Origin: Branchiostoma belcheri
Taxonomy: Eukaryota > Chordata > Leptocardii > Amphioxiformes > Branchiostomatidae
Assembly: GCF_001625305.1 (NCBI RefSeq)
Contig: NW_017804242.1
Coordinates: forward strand, 2,817,197 to 2,881,196
Direction of reading: 5' to 3'
DNA: 64,000 bases
The position numbers and the translations under genes are program-made. How positions within the stretch are numbered: the first letter of the stretch is position 1; each line of letters starts with the position of its first letter. Below, one piece after another: positions 26,101 to 39,000 of this stretch. The notes beneath the pieces are model-generated. The model saw only the letters and a program-made list of their open reading frames with translations. It ran no database searches and was not told where the DNA came from.

Positions 26101-29100
26101 CAAAGGCAGAATGACAGATGACAAACTGACTACCTTCTGCACTAGAGTAGACCCAGGTTTGATTAAGAGTGGTGAGAACACGTCTGCAATGTCCTCTGCC
26201 TCCATGACTCCACGCCGTACCAGCAGGGTGAAGTGTTGCACCAGGCGATCCCACAGTGGGACTGAGTGGGAGTACAGGCTGGACCTGTGGACAACACAAC
26301 CTCATGTGCTCAGCAGAAAATTCATAGAAAGAATAGAATACCAAAAGAATTCAAAAGACAATGCTGATAAAAGACATAAATGGATGGAGCTACGATTCAT
26401 TAAAATTCAACTAGGGACACCAACATGGTGGTCATCACCTGCCTGGTTCATTGATACAGAGGATGAGTGAACACACTCTGTACTTTTAAGAATGTTGATT
26501 ACCTGACACTGACATCGTCCACCAGGGCCATGCGACCAGACAGTAACTTGTCGGTGAGGAGACAGCCTGTTGGCAGAGCACTGGTGACACGTGGGAGCTC
26601 CTGACTCACAACGGCACTCAACACACCAGGGTCCTCATCATGGGGACTGCCTCCTGAATTAGCATCCCTGAGGGCGTAAGGGCACAAATTTGTGACCTGT
26701 TAACAAGTATAAAGAGATTCATGATATCCAGAGTAAAATGACTGATGATGTTTTATGATGGAGTTGAGTAATGCAACCTAGTGTTGAACTTGACAGATGA
26801 TGATGTATTGGATGCTACATGAAAGAAACCAAGCTCACGTACTCAATGATTTCCCTTGCCAGCTCTGGATCTAAGTCCCCTCGCCCATACAGCCCTCCCC
26901 GTCCTCGTAATCTGGGCAACGCCTCTTCAATGACGTCCAGCAGTACCAGCAGCCCCTCCATACTCAGTGGTACGTCCCGTTCAGACTGATCAGGTGATGC
27001 GGGTGAGGGGGGTGAGTCCGGGAGGTCGTGTGGGGTCACAGAGGCAGTCCTGACTGACTCTGGTGTGAAGCTGATGTCGTGGGCAGCAGACCTGGGGGAG
27101 TCAGGAGGGAAGGTGGCACCCAGGCCTGGGGACATGGTGGGACTGCCTTTGGTGGAGGAATAGGGAACAGGACTGGATGGGCCAGTCTTGGCTTTAGTGT
27201 CACCGTTATCACTGAGCGGAAGGCTTAGCTCACTGTCGATGTCACTGTTGTTACCATTGTTTGGTGGGGATTTGGGAGGGGAGTCTCTTTCTGGTGACAT
27301 GTCACGGAAAGCTGGAATCACAAATAAGGACAAAGTGAGCAAAACTTTTTAAGAAAAAAAAGCTACTAACTTACATTCATACTAACAAATTTTACCCAAA
27401 GCTTCATGCATTGGTACCAGGTAACTTTCAAACAAAGTTCTTGACAATTCTAAGAAAAGTCCAGAAGGAACAAACTAAGTGGTAATACCTTGCTGTCTAT
27501 TGGTGCTGTGCCTTGGGGATTGCCCAGTTCTCCTTGGAGAATCAGTCTTCCTTCTCCCAGGTGTTACATTGCCTTCATCTTGTAGTGCCTCCTCTGTTTC
27601 CCTCCTTCTCCCTGGGTGATTCTGTCTGGGACTTGCCCCTGGCCTGATTTTCCCTTGGTCTCTAGGAGAAGCTTCTCTACCAGCATCATCTCTGTACCTG
27701 CCTGTGTGAGCGTTCAACTGATTGTCATATTCTGGTGCTGTTTCCTGTTCTTCTGAGTACGACGCTGACCTCACCATTGGCCGCCTGCTCTCGTAGCCTC
27801 CATCAGGGTTTCCCTGCCTCCTGTCAGCATGTGTAGGCTCCTGGTAATGTGCAGATGGGGGTTGTGGGTTGCCTCTGCCCACTGACGAGTGTGGGAGAAT
27901 GCTGACGTCTGTCGACTGTGGTGGAGGCATCCACTGTGGTACAGTTTCAGTGTGCTGCTTTGGATGCATTTTCCAGCTGTCTGGGCTGTCCACAGTGGAA
28001 GCTTGCTGCCTAGGTAGCCCTGTGTTACTACTGTATGGCATGGAATATGGTGTGGAGTGGCTGCTGGGACCCAAGTTTGGGTAGGCTGGAGCAGGTGGTG
28101 CATGTTCTAGTTGTGGACTGGATTGATGCAGCCCTGGTAGCATGTTACTTGTTGGTCCTGAATTAGAAAGAGGATAGGACAGGCCTCTAGGGTCTGTAGC
28201 GTGAGGTCCATAGTCCATTGGCTGAGTTTTTGCGTCGTGGCTGGCTACCTGAGGAGGCTGATTCTTTGGAGCTGTAAGCTGTAGACATCAAAACAAAAGA
28301 GTGAATAAGATTAATTGGACATAAGTTGCATTAGGCAGCCTAGCATAAAAGAGCAGAATGTATTTTCTTTGTGACACTTTTTGGTACCACACAAAGTATA
28401 AGAAAGCAGATGGTGATTTTTCTTCACCATACCTTTTCTTGTCTCTTTCTCTCCAGTTGTTCTCTCCATCTTGGGAACAATCTCTCTATATGGGCCTCAT
28501 ACTGTTTCTGTGAATGGAACAGAGATGAATCTTGATATACAAAGTACCTCTCAGACAGTGAAACTTAAGATAATAGCAACAAAGACATGCACAGGTTTTA
28601 AAAGTAACTTGTGGCAGTGTATATGCAGAAGAATCACCTTGAGTTCCCTCAGCCTGTCTGTCCTGGCCGACAGCATGCTGACGTGACTCTCCACCCTGTT
28701 GAAGTCCTTGAGAAGCTGCTCATTGCGGACGCGGCTCTTCTGCTCGTCTTCACACAGCTTGGTCCAATAGGCCTGCAGCTTACTTGCCCTCAGTCGTGCC
28801 CTGTAAATATTACTTTCTGTGATGCTGCTTATTGATATATAGACAGTTGGGAAATCCATTGACAGCTGAGCTATGACAGATTCATGTCTGCATGTGGGTT
28901 ATGCATTACGAATTACTCAAAATGCTCTGCTGACATTTCATACTGTAGTCACTGTAGGTACATCTGTAAATGTAAATTCAGAAACATCCCTAAAATTATA
29001 TGTTATGTAAAACATCCATCGATTACACTTGAGCTTGAATCAGATTTGCCCGGTTATGCCTTATGATGTAGCCATAACTGCCTGCTGACATTCATTGCCA

Positions 29101-29626
29101 AGCGGAAGTAGAAGCAAGGAGCTTCTTGGTAGAAGAAGAAAACATATCACAACACAACTCTACCAGTCATGAGTCAACAAAGTTAGTCTATTATAACAGT
29201 CTGTATTACCGGGTAAGTAGTGTTCCAAAATTATGATAGATGATTTATTTATAACTTTTGGGTAAACATAAATCGCAACACAGATCTGTGCTAACACAGA
29301 GCACTCACAGTCTTTTGTCCGACTTCATGTAGGAATTCATCTGCCTCTCCAACTGCAAACGTCGTTCTTCGCTAGAAGAGAGAATATTCAAGTGCAAATC
29401 AATAATTTTCTAGTTCCTGTTCTGGCGTCAGATTGTTGTCATGGTTTCCAGGGCTTTTTCAACAAAAATTCGGCATGCACTTTGTCTTTTTCTACCTAAA
29501 TCAACACAAAATACTGTCTGGAAATCTTGTGTGATATATTGAGCTATCTCTCGATAGATACCTGGCATGCAGTTGGTCTTGAAGTTGTTGAAGTTTAGCG
29601 TAAAATTCGACATTGCTCGTCGCCAT
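23194..29626 (-). CDS. KIZ: Centrosomal protein kizuna
   Basis: Ortholog of kizuna, a PLK1 substrate that stabilises the pericentriolar material and is needed at centrosomes and cilia (family knowledge). Coding exons in gene order: 29562-29626, 29309-29371, 28638-28800, 28433-28501, 27489-28278, 26839-27311, 26503-26696, 26134-26284, 25597-25783, 25130-25201, probable 24702-24752, 24052-24196, 23518-23774, 23194-23294. All phases agree and give about 926 residues, longer than the human protein. Residues 1-120 form a coiled coil that matches the kizuna N-terminus (VEFYAKLQQLQDQLH, then LERQMNSYMKSDKRL). The middle is disordered and rich in Ser, Pro and Arg. Family anchors at the end are TAAYQSLMRSSLQQ, DLDGIEAALSP and the acidic C-terminus FWGESDDDVDDLAI to DDDFDFYG. 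The start at 29626 has the best context; an in-frame ATG at 29686 would add a non-conserved leader. Confidence 0.92.
24250..24443. repeat. Diverged direct duplication in a KIZ intron
   Basis: Two copies of about 100 bases lie in tandem: each begins TTCAAAATAGCACA, contains AATTTCAA followed by an A-rich run, and ends with CTAG(C)AGGAAGA. The copies have drifted by substitutions and small indels. No coding content. It is most likely an old local duplication. Confidence 0.5.
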
Positions 29627-30262
29627 TTTGAACACCCGCCTCCTTCTCCCGACAGGCAGCGCGAGAATAATGATGACAGCAACCAACCATGTTTGCGTTT
29701 TATTGTTAAGCGTTTGAAGGTTTATTAGGTCACAAACTAAGCATGATAATACAAAGTATTATCATAAAATTAAACTGATATATTGTGATGTGTACTTGTT
29801 TAAGAAGTGCTAATTTTCTACAGTAATAAACCGATAACCTGACAAAAATAAATGCGTTTGCTTGCGATCAATACTTGAGAGTTCACAAAAGTTCACCAAG
29901 GTGAAAGGTCAGTTTAAAGTCTCACCGCTCCAAAAAGAGGAAGTCATGAAGTGGTAAATTTGCAGGCGTTAAAAGTAAAAAGAATCACGCGCATCTTACA
30001 TAAGCAGGGTCCATGTAAGTATCATTTGCTGCTATAGTTTTGTTCGTACCAATTTAGCTTCCATGATCAAATTATGGTGATCATATTAATAGCTTCTATA
30101 TGATCAACATTGGCCTATCTCAGTACCTGTGAAGTGTTTACATATCTGCAAACTGTTATACTAACTTTAGAATTTGTTTTCTTCTCTTACAACCATCTCA
30201 TAGCCAGAGTATCTTGAAGAGCTCGAGTTGAAGTGACTGGGGTGCATTTGTTCACTGGTTCA
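29627..30262. promoter_or_regulatory. Divergent promoter region, KIZ / SIRT2
   Basis: 636 bases separate the start codons of KIZ (-) and SIRT2 (+). Both leaders and core promoters should lie here. A GC-richer patch next to the KIZ start (29630-29660) is the best candidate for the KIZ core promoter. I see no certain TATA box for either gene. Confidence 0.55.
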
Positions 30263-33200
30263 ATGTCTGAAGCAGAGGGTGACAGTAAAGGTAAAGGAAC
30301 AGAAACTGCATACATTGGGTGTCAATATGCAGATAGCCAAATTGTACCGTGGCTGACTAATACACACCTGCGCAAATGCCTGTCATCTGCGCAAATGCCT
30401 GCGTCGTCTGCACAGAAAAAGCTGTGTTGTCTCCGCAGAGAGAAAGCTGCATCATCTACGAATATCTTAAATCAAAGTGAAGAAAGAGTCGTTGTAATTT
30501 GTTGTAGTATTATTGTATGTCGTCATCATCAAAATCGAGTCCTAAGCAAGTATTAAAGCAAGATAGTGTATGCCATTTATTATGCATATGAGTCTGCAAC
30601 AAGCAGAATCTATACACTTCACAGAAACGTTTTACCAATTTACCACAGGCAGTAAATTCCAGTAAGGCTGGATAATGTTTACTTTGTTTTTTAATAAACA
30701 CTACTGGACTTTACAATAGCAGTAAATTTAAGTCAAGTATGGAGATTCCAGGCTTAACAAGGGTTGTAAATGAAATTCCAGACTTAACAACGGGTTGTAA
30801 ATGAAATTAATGGACTTGACTTTTACTTACTACCATTGTGTACTATGTACAAAGTAAACATTACCTGAGTTTGCTACCTTTTTGTGCAGTGTTTACAAGT
30901 CCGTAATATAATCGCTACCCACAGAAGAGAACTTTAAACTACCGGTATTGGGTTAGCTGTGCGACCGTGGGAAACTGCGGCTTGAAACTTGTCCGCGAGC
31001 TAATTTGCTAAAAAAAAAAAAAAAAAATGGTAATGGGTGTCTGTTTGCACAGACGACGCAGATGTGTACTTGTCGGCCACAGTACTATTGTATAATTGCT
31101 TCACTTGTAGAAATACATGCATTTCAATTTCACGACCAGTATAGATAACAGTATTATAGTATATATATAGTAGTTATTTTTCATCTGTGGTCTGTTTCAA
31201 ACTTGGCGGATGTGCATTGACATTACTCCATTTCTTTTCAGATAAACAATTCTCCACACATCTATTTGTAAGAACAATATGTTAGCAGTAGAAATATGGA
31301 AAGGAACAAAGTAAGGACAGTGATCAGTAAGTGTTTCATTTCAATGTAGACTTCCTTTTATTTTCCCCAGCATCAGAGTCAGAGAGTGCTGCAGCTACAG
31401 GAGACAGCTCCACTCAGGTAAGACCAAGACATCTTTGACACTCGGATGCTCCATATTGGTTGATCATCACAATTGAACAATAGGAAAGTCAGAATCAAGA
31501 TAGTTAGTTTGTTTTCATATTCACTAGTACAATTTACAATATGTATCTTGAACCTCTTTTTTTAGGAAAAAGGTGCTGGGGAAGAAGCAGAGCAAAGTAA
31601 GTCATCATATCATGTCAGATTTCATTGTCCTCTTCATTTCACTGTCAAAAAGAATCTTTATCTGATATCATCTGGAACGTAAAGTTGATAACTTAGCTGG
31701 TGTGTTACGCCAAAGGGCGGTTATACCGGCTATACTGATACAGATACAGATTGCAGCTCCAGACTGGGGGAAATGTTTCTTTTATATTTTGATGAAAAAG
31801 ATAGCTAATAGAGGAATGGTCATGGTGTATCATCAGCTTGCAATGCATGATATACATGTAGTATTAGTAGCTGATAATATTGTTCTCCCTCTCTCATTGT
31901 CTTAGTGGAGTACTTCAGGAGATTGTTTGCCAGAACCCTGGGTCTGTCTCAGGAACGAGAAGCAGCAGAGGCAGAGGAAGAAACTCCCCGTCCGCAGCAG
32001 CTGTTGGATGAGGTTACAGTGGAAGGGATCGCAAAGTACATCAGAGATGGCAAATGTACGTATAGTTACTGTGTATTCAGTCCATTGAAATACTTTGCTG
32101 CTACCATAACTGTGTTTATTTGTATGAAAAAAATTTGCTGATTGTCTTTTTTACTTTCTTTTGCAGGTAGAAACATAATTGTCCTGACTGGAGCAGGCAT
32201 ATCTACATGTAAGTTCCATTGGAAGTTAGTTAAAATCCTTCTCACAGCTTTCAGTGTACTTTGTTGAATTACTGTTTTGATTGGACTCAACCATTTTTTT
32301 CATATTTAATAATTTGAGTGTATATTTTTCCAGCTGCTGGTATTCCTGATTTCCGCAGTCCTGGCACAGGGCTGTACGACAACCTGCAGAAGTACAACCT
32401 GCCCAGCCCTCAGGCCATCTTTGAAATTGGCTTTTTCAAGGTATCAAGACTTAATGAGTACATTACCGTTGATTCAGTATAGCTGGTTTTGCAGAAGGAT
32501 AGGTACTTATATGCCATTGGTGGCAGATTATGTGATTATTATGTAGGGTGCAAAGCAAATTGGTTCAAGCAAAATAGTTCAATATCCCTTGATCCAAGGT
32601 TGATCACTGCACTTCATACAAAACTGTGGCTTCACCTTATTTTTTGCTTTTACCACAGGAAAACCCAGAACCATTCTTTGCTCTTGCAAAGGAACTTTAC
32701 CCTGGAAAGTTTAAGGTGACTTTCTGTCCAAACATTATTTATCTTTTTTTCAAGTTACCGTATTTTTCCCCAAAATTTGTCCTGAAGTATTCTGTAATTA
32801 AATGGTGTTTTTTTTTCTTTCCAGCCAACCTGGTGTCACTATTTCATCAAGCTGCTATCACTGAAAGGCCTATTGCTCAGGAATTTCACCCAGGTACAGC
32901 CTTCCTAAATATATTACTGCAGTTACATATACAGTGCATTGGCTTTTTGTGCCATACTTTTTCTTATACTTCGCAGTGCCATAGTATGTCATCTGTTTCT
33001 TGTATGTCCAGAATATTGACACATTGGAGCGAGTGGCAGGAGTGCCAGCTGGGGCGATGGTGGAGGCTCATGGGACATTTTACACAGCACATTGTCTTGG
33101 AGAGTGTAGGAAAGAGTACACACAGGAGTGGGTCAAAGGTCAGCATTGTTGTCATGCAATATATTTCATTGACTTTCAAGAAGTACAAACGTGTAGATTC

Positions 33201-36034
33201 AACCATTACCAGGAGTGGAAAAAATGCATATATTTATATTTGTGCTGATGTTGTGTAATTGTTTGTAAACATTTTTTGACGTTTTTTTGCAGAAAAGGTC
33301 TTCAATGATGAGGTCCCTAGATGTCCTGAGTGTGATGGTGTGGTCAAGCCTGGTATGAACCTTGTTAACTTTGGCATGTATGACATTTAGGTACATTGAC
33401 CTGTATACTTGAACAAAATTGAGATCTGTTAATGTATTGTCAGTTTAATGACACTGCTTTCCAACTGATAGTGCCTCATCTATTTGTTAGACATAGTGTT
33501 CTTTGGAGAGGCCATGCCAGCCAAGTTCTTCCCCAGTGTTTTGGCGGTAGGTACTTCTTCATTTCCGTTTGGTAAGGAACAACCTGTCAATTTTTATGCA
33601 ATCATTTTTGTTTCAGGGAACACATTTTTATATCATACCAAAAATGTTTTACATTTGTATTTCACACTTTATTTCATGGTTATGGTTCTCTTCTTGAGTT
33701 CAAAGTACAAATATAGTAATCCACTGCTTTATTTAAATGTAAAAACTTGCAGGATTTTCCTCGGTGTGATCTCCTCATTGTCATGGGAACATCACTACAG
33801 GTCCAGCCTTTCGCCTCCCTGGTGGACAGGTCTGTATTCATCCCACATCATCAAGTTATTTACTGGGATTTACCACATTTGTGAAAAGATCTGTCATAGG
33901 TTACTGCTGATATAATTTTTATTATTTTTTATGTTAGGACAAATACTTCAACTGTTACATAAAAATGACATGCTATCATCATCGTCATCCTCCGTAGAGT
34001 TGGAGCATACAAAGTTAGATCGCCAAAACTGTTTGTCATTCATCACAGAGATAAGTTCCTGGCCCTCCAAGCCTATTTCAGTTTCAATAAGTTTCTTAAG
34101 TGTTATATTTGGACGTCCAACTCTTCTCTTTGTATCAGGGTTCCAGAGTAGAAGCGTACTGGCTGGTTCTTCACTACGTACAACATGACCGGCCAAGCTT
34201 AGTCGTCGACATTTGACTTCTGTAGTTACATTTGGTAACGAACCGTATAACTGTTTAGTAGTATGTTTCCACCATGGTGTATTGAAAACCACTCGCAGCA
34301 TCTTCGTGTATGTTCTGTTTAGTTTTCTAGAATGTGACATATTCATGTTAGACATGCTATGATTGGATATATATTGCTGACTTGTATACTGTGTGTTGAG
34401 TATTAATACATACATGATTTTTTATGCACTAGGGTCCCAGAGACCTGTCCCAGACTTTTAATCAACAGAGAGAAGTGTGGCCAGGTGGGTGGGTGGTTAT
34501 TTAAATGTCTATCTAAACTCTTCATGTCTGTTCTTGTGTTTTCTTACCTCATCAAAAAATTACAGTATGTAAATGAAAATGTACATGTATTCCACATAGA
34601 GCAGGAATGCTTTCACAGAATAAGGAAATACAGAGAATTTGTCAAATACTAGTACATTGTAAAGGGTGCAAGCTCTAATTGAACTGTCCAATATTTGTTG
34701 GCCAATTATTCTGCTTATCTACTGTACATGTGGTGTTGAATTTGAAACAGTACAGTGCTAAGACTGCAGTGATGAAACAAAGGTGCTGAAGTGCCATCCA
34801 TTGTAAAGAAGCTTCTGCCATGTCACTGGCATGTTTGTAAGGGGGGGGGGAGCTGTTGACTCATTGCTGTATATATGCAGTGATTCTGGCTATTCTGGCC
34901 TTGTTCAGGGGTATAGAAAATTGAGATATGGGTCCTTTGCCCACCGGCTCCTGGCTGCTATGATTAAACCTGAGCTGCCTGATGTGGAGTTAGGCATCAG
35001 CCCCTCACCGGTACATGTCCTCAACTGTCCTTCATACAAACACAGTCACAGCAGTCTTAGGTTCACTATTTACAGTGATACTTTCTGGATGTACTATAAA
35101 TACAGTCTATTCATGTAGCATACTGTTAGTTACTTAGGTTCAAGTTCAGTTGTAAACAAAAGTTAGCTCTTGATGACCCTAGAGTAACCTGTGATGGCAA
35201 GAATCTTAGTACATGTATCTGGAAAATAAGTCATAAAATTCTTTGATGATTTTTTTAGTTAGAAATAAAATGCTTGACATTCACACTAATTCTATGTGCC
35301 ATTCTGTGTCATAGGTTGACCCCATTATGAGGATGCTGGGATTTGGTGGAGGCATGGAATTTGACTCTGAGAACAACTACAGGTGAGAGAAAATAGATCA
35401 CAAATGTGTTAACTTCACAGTTGCTGAAACCTTGTCATGTCATGTTTAAACAGTTAACATATTTCTTATCATATTTCTTCTTTGTCCCTGCAGGGATGTG
35501 GCCTGGCTGGGAGATTGTGATGATGGTTGCAAAGCTCTGGCTGAGCTACTTGGATGGAAGGTTTGTATATTTCTTTGATTTGATTACTTCTGCAACATTG
35601 GAGGCTGTTAAAGCACTTTGTATGTCACCTTTGTATGTCTGTCTTTCTTGTGACATTTTTGACCTCCTTACTAATTACAGGAGGAGCTGGAAGAGCTTGT
35701 AAACAAGGAACATGCCAGGATTGAGGCACAGATTGAAGAAGACAAGAAAACTGCAGCCAAGAGAGTTCCAGCCGAGGGTCAGGCTGTGGCTGCTGCAGGA
35801 GGGAGCACTGAGGGGGCTTCTGCAGCAGCCAGCCCTGACAGCAGCAGGCAAGAGTCTACTGCAGCTACTGCAGACAGCAAAGACAAGGTAGCTCCTACAT
35901 CTGAAAAGACCAGGGAAGGGAAGCCAGACAGTCCCCAAGCTGATGTTAGTCCAACACCTGGTACAGATGGCGTGGAAACAAAGAGCAGTGGGGATGATCC
36001 AGAAACCAGCGAAAAGGGTTCCTCCAACCTTTAG
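30263..36034 (+). CDS. SIRT2: NAD-dependent protein deacylase sirtuin-2
   Basis: Sirtuin-2 ortholog: removes acetyl and longer acyl groups from lysines of tubulin, histones and other proteins using NAD, mainly in the cytosol (family knowledge). Sixteen exons: 30263-30290, 31371-31417, 31566-31596, 31906-32055, 32167-32208, 32334-32440, 32659-32715, 32825-32893, 33012-33138, 33293-33352, 33491-33546, 33753-33829, 34433-34484, 35315-35382, 35494-35560, 35681-36034; 463 residues. Visible motifs are [19 protein letters not shown] (from residue 94), [12 protein letters not shown], catalytic His197 in VEAHGTFY, zinc cysteines 205, 209, 230 and 233, KPDIVFFGE and [12 protein letters not shown]. The last exon adds about 100 disordered residues rich in Ala, Ser and Glu, longer than the vertebrate tail. 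Residue 36, equivalent to the start of a known vertebrate isoform (MDFLRNLF there, MEYFRRLF here), has its ATG split by intron 3. Intron 12 holds a LINE fragment. Confidence 0.97.
30366..30466 (+). repeat. Short degenerate tandem repeat in SIRT2 intron 1
   Basis: About four diverged units of 19-25 bases: two begin CGCAAATGCCTG and two contain AGAAAGCTG or AAAAGCTG, and each ends with a TCATCTG-like or TCGTCTG-like segment. A related fragment (CAGACGACGCAGATG) recurs at about 31050. No function is evident. Confidence 0.45.
30673..30863. repeat. Foldback element in SIRT2 intron 1
   Basis: Outer ends form a perfect 15-base inverted repeat: TAATGTTTACTTTGT at 30673-30687 and its complement at 30849-30863. 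Inner parts (AAGTCAAGT near 30730 and ACTTGACTT near 30815) also pair, so most of the 191 bases can fold back. The centre holds a tandem duplication of 30-31 bases (30745-30774 and 30775-30805). It has no coding capacity and looks like a miniature inverted-repeat transposon. Confidence 0.6.
31010..31027 (+). repeat. Poly-A tract
   Basis: Eighteen consecutive A inside SIRT2 intron 1. It could be a retroposon tail, but the flanking sequence shows no recognisable element. Confidence 0.6.
33935..34345 (-). mobile_element. LINE (non-LTR retrotransposon) 3' fragment in SIRT2 intron 12
   Basis: The minus strand encodes the C-terminal end of a LINE polyprotein, just after the reverse transcriptase: [68 protein letters not shown] and a final FWRSNF-like block. 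This block series is common to many animal LINE ORF2 ends. It is followed by a GATGAT-type simple repeat, as expected for a LINE 3' tail. The catalytic reverse-transcriptase core and the endonuclease are absent, so the copy is 5' truncated and inactive. It sits antisense to SIRT2 between exons 12 and 13. I cannot assign the clade by eye. Confidence 0.8.
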
Positions 36035-39000
36035 GAAATTCCTTATACCATTACCATGGGTATAAAGCACCACGTGAGTAGTGTTCCACATCCCTTGTGA
36101 AGTTGTGCCAACCAACTTTATGATTGGCAACAACATTTCGACATACGGTTACTTAAAAAAACTTTTCCACAAGCATATATGTACATTACATGGTGTGTTT
36201 ATCTGCTACGTTAACTTTGAATTTTATCTACTGTTATCCAGTAAATGATAGTTTGAAAAAAAATTGTTTTAGAAAAAGTTCAAACTTTGAAATGTTCTGG
36301 TTAACTTCTTGTGAAGGGGGAATGCACACCAATCCAGGCTACTATTATTATCTCTAACATCAGGTGGATTTTAGCATTTGGATTTGAAGTTACTCCATAA
36401 TTAGAAAGTATTAAATCTACTATGCTCCTACTGTGTTTATTATTACCATAGCTATCTTCTTTAAAAATGACTGACAGGTAATATTACCAAGCAGTTGATG
36501 TGAATTCAATATGGGAACTTAGCATGGCCTTTAGCAATGGCATGTTGATTGGCAAGCTGATCAGTATGGAGTCATGATAGAATCTCAGACTAACATTCAT
36601 ATGTACTGTGTACATATTGAAATGTAGTTTGGTAATTTTCAAGCAGATTCTGTGGGGCAAGGGGAGTCTATATTGGTCATCTGTATCCATCAGCCAATGG
36701 TTACAGGAGGCCAATATAGACTCCCCTTGCCCCACAGAATCTGCTTGGACATTAGTTAGGAACTGCTTGAAGATTAATTAGGAGGATGTCCTCTACAAAT
36801 GACAGATTACATTATGTACCAAATTACTCATTGAAACTGTTCTGGATTAGAGATAAAATTTTAATATCATGATGATATTGCAACAATAAGTACAATATCA
36901 ACTGTTCTTTTAAATTTCAGACAAGTCAATCAATAAGATAGTAAAAAAAAAGATTTTCAAGCCTACATTATCACAGTTGTTTCACTTACCTAAGGCCACA
37001 CCCAGCCCAGTAAAATTTCTTGGTTCTCGGATTTTTATAGGAAGTTAATACAGCAGGCAGGCGAAAGAAACATTAAACTCCCTGATAGACCCAATTTTTA
37101 TTGCTTCCACAGGCTGGTTAATGATTCAAACAATGGATTTTTATGCATTGCTAAATGAAAACCCAGTAACAACTTGGCAGACAAGGACTTTCTTCAACTG
37201 CCATTCATATCCTGAATTATCTGAATTTCTCGTATCAAAAAAACATTTGAGTAACCAGATTTACTTAATTTTTTTCCATCATATTTATACAGGGTTGCCC
37301 ATTCGGTGATAATACTGCTTTTCAGTGGAGCCCTGTATAAACCCGAGAACCAAAAGATTACATTGGTGTCGCCTTACTATGCATATCTAATTATATATCA
37401 TATCACTTTACCTACTGAGCAACAATACCATTCCACACATCTTACACATTGCTAAACTTTTTGGCACCGTTATTTTGCCACCGTTTTGTCTACCTTTATG
37501 CAAGCTTACACATTGCATACATTTATATATCAGGAACTAGCAATACTACATACATGTACTAATGCTTCTGAGTAAAACATTAACACACATTTTTTATGAA
37601 TATGTCATATATATGCTTTTGCGTCACTTGCCACATACATTTTGTACCACTTGCGGTTCCTATACTGACAATACCAAATTACCTACGTGTTAATTTCATT
37701 TCTTCAGAGTTTTGTTAAAGATGTAACAATAAAACTGGACTTGTGGCCAATGCAATTCCTTATACTTTAAAAAACACGCATAAACTTAAAAGAAACCCTA
37801 AAAGAAATATCAGGTACATATATCTAAACAATTCATATCACTATGAAAAGAAGTAAAATAAGTGGTATCAAAGGTGTCACATCTCATTTTTAGTAGATCC
37901 TAAAACAAATTGGTTTCTGCTGATGAGCAGTTTTATTACCCAGAATGAAACTGCTGGGAGCCAATATTTTGGAGTAATCCATTCAAGTCTAATCTTACCT
38001 TCCAATGTAAAGATAGAAATACTTCAGACTCAGAGGCACACAGAACACCTCAGTAACTCTTTGCATCTTCAGTCATTAAACCTATGTACTGGTTTAGTCA
38101 TTTTTAAGTAGGAATCCTTGAAGCAGGAATATTTTCAATATGATATAAAGGTGGTTGTCATAAAATAAATCAAGGAAAGATAGTTGGAATGGGTAAGGCT
38201 TAGTATCAGTACGTCAACAGTGTTTATAGTCATCACCAAAAGGAATGCACATTCAAATACTTCGCTGTAAATATATACCTTAAGACTACCCAATAATGCA
38301 AGTTTAAAAATATGGTACAGTACATCAATGTCTATCAAACAATAAATTGCTTGCGACTGGACTAACAACTGCCATACCAAAACATATTGACAGTAATTGT
38401 AATAAATATATATATAAATAAAATACTGGTAACACAAAATAAACATCTCTCAATTGTCTTACAGGTATTGTAGAAGTTGAGAAAATATTCCTAACTACCA
38501 GTATTGTAGAGGTTAAGGTGAGAACTACTATCATGTAGAGGTTAAGGCCCAGGACAGTGAAAGCCTGATGTATAGTCTGAAGATGACATTACTGGTTGAG
38601 AGAAAACTAACTGTGCCGCTTGATGTTGATATTCACTGACTGACAAACATTAAAACTGAGCAAACTTGATTTTACACAGATCTAAAAGCTATGCCTGGCA
38701 CTCGACATGACAATTTTCCACAGAATAATAAGATAGTGGAAAAGGTAAGTGAAAGTCACATAACAGTAACTGTGAATTGAGATGCTGTAAATCTGTCATC
38801 ATCATAAATCTGTCATATTTGCAGGAAAAAACACCCTAATCCTGACCAATACATAAGGTACACAATATCACATTTGCATGCAAATCACAGCTTGGTGTAC
38901 AAGCTCTACCTCATCATCATGCTAAACCAACAATGGTGGCACAGGGTAGGATCCTGTGATGCCACACCCTATCATTATCTTTCCTGGAAGCATTTTTCAT

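Noticed and set aside
29627-29686. Upstream in-frame KIZ start (20 extra hydrophobic and basic residues)
   Set aside because: The leader is not like any kizuna N-terminus, and the ATG at 29626 has the better context (A at -3, G at +4).
32626-33258. 210-codon plus-strand open frame
   Set aside because: It runs through SIRT2 introns and exons in the wrong frame. The exon junctions of SIRT2 explain the region.
33931-34188. Extra plus-strand SIRT2 exon starting after TTTATGTTAG
   Set aside because: The sequence is the antisense of the LINE fragment, and SIRT2 exons 12 and 13 join in phase without it.
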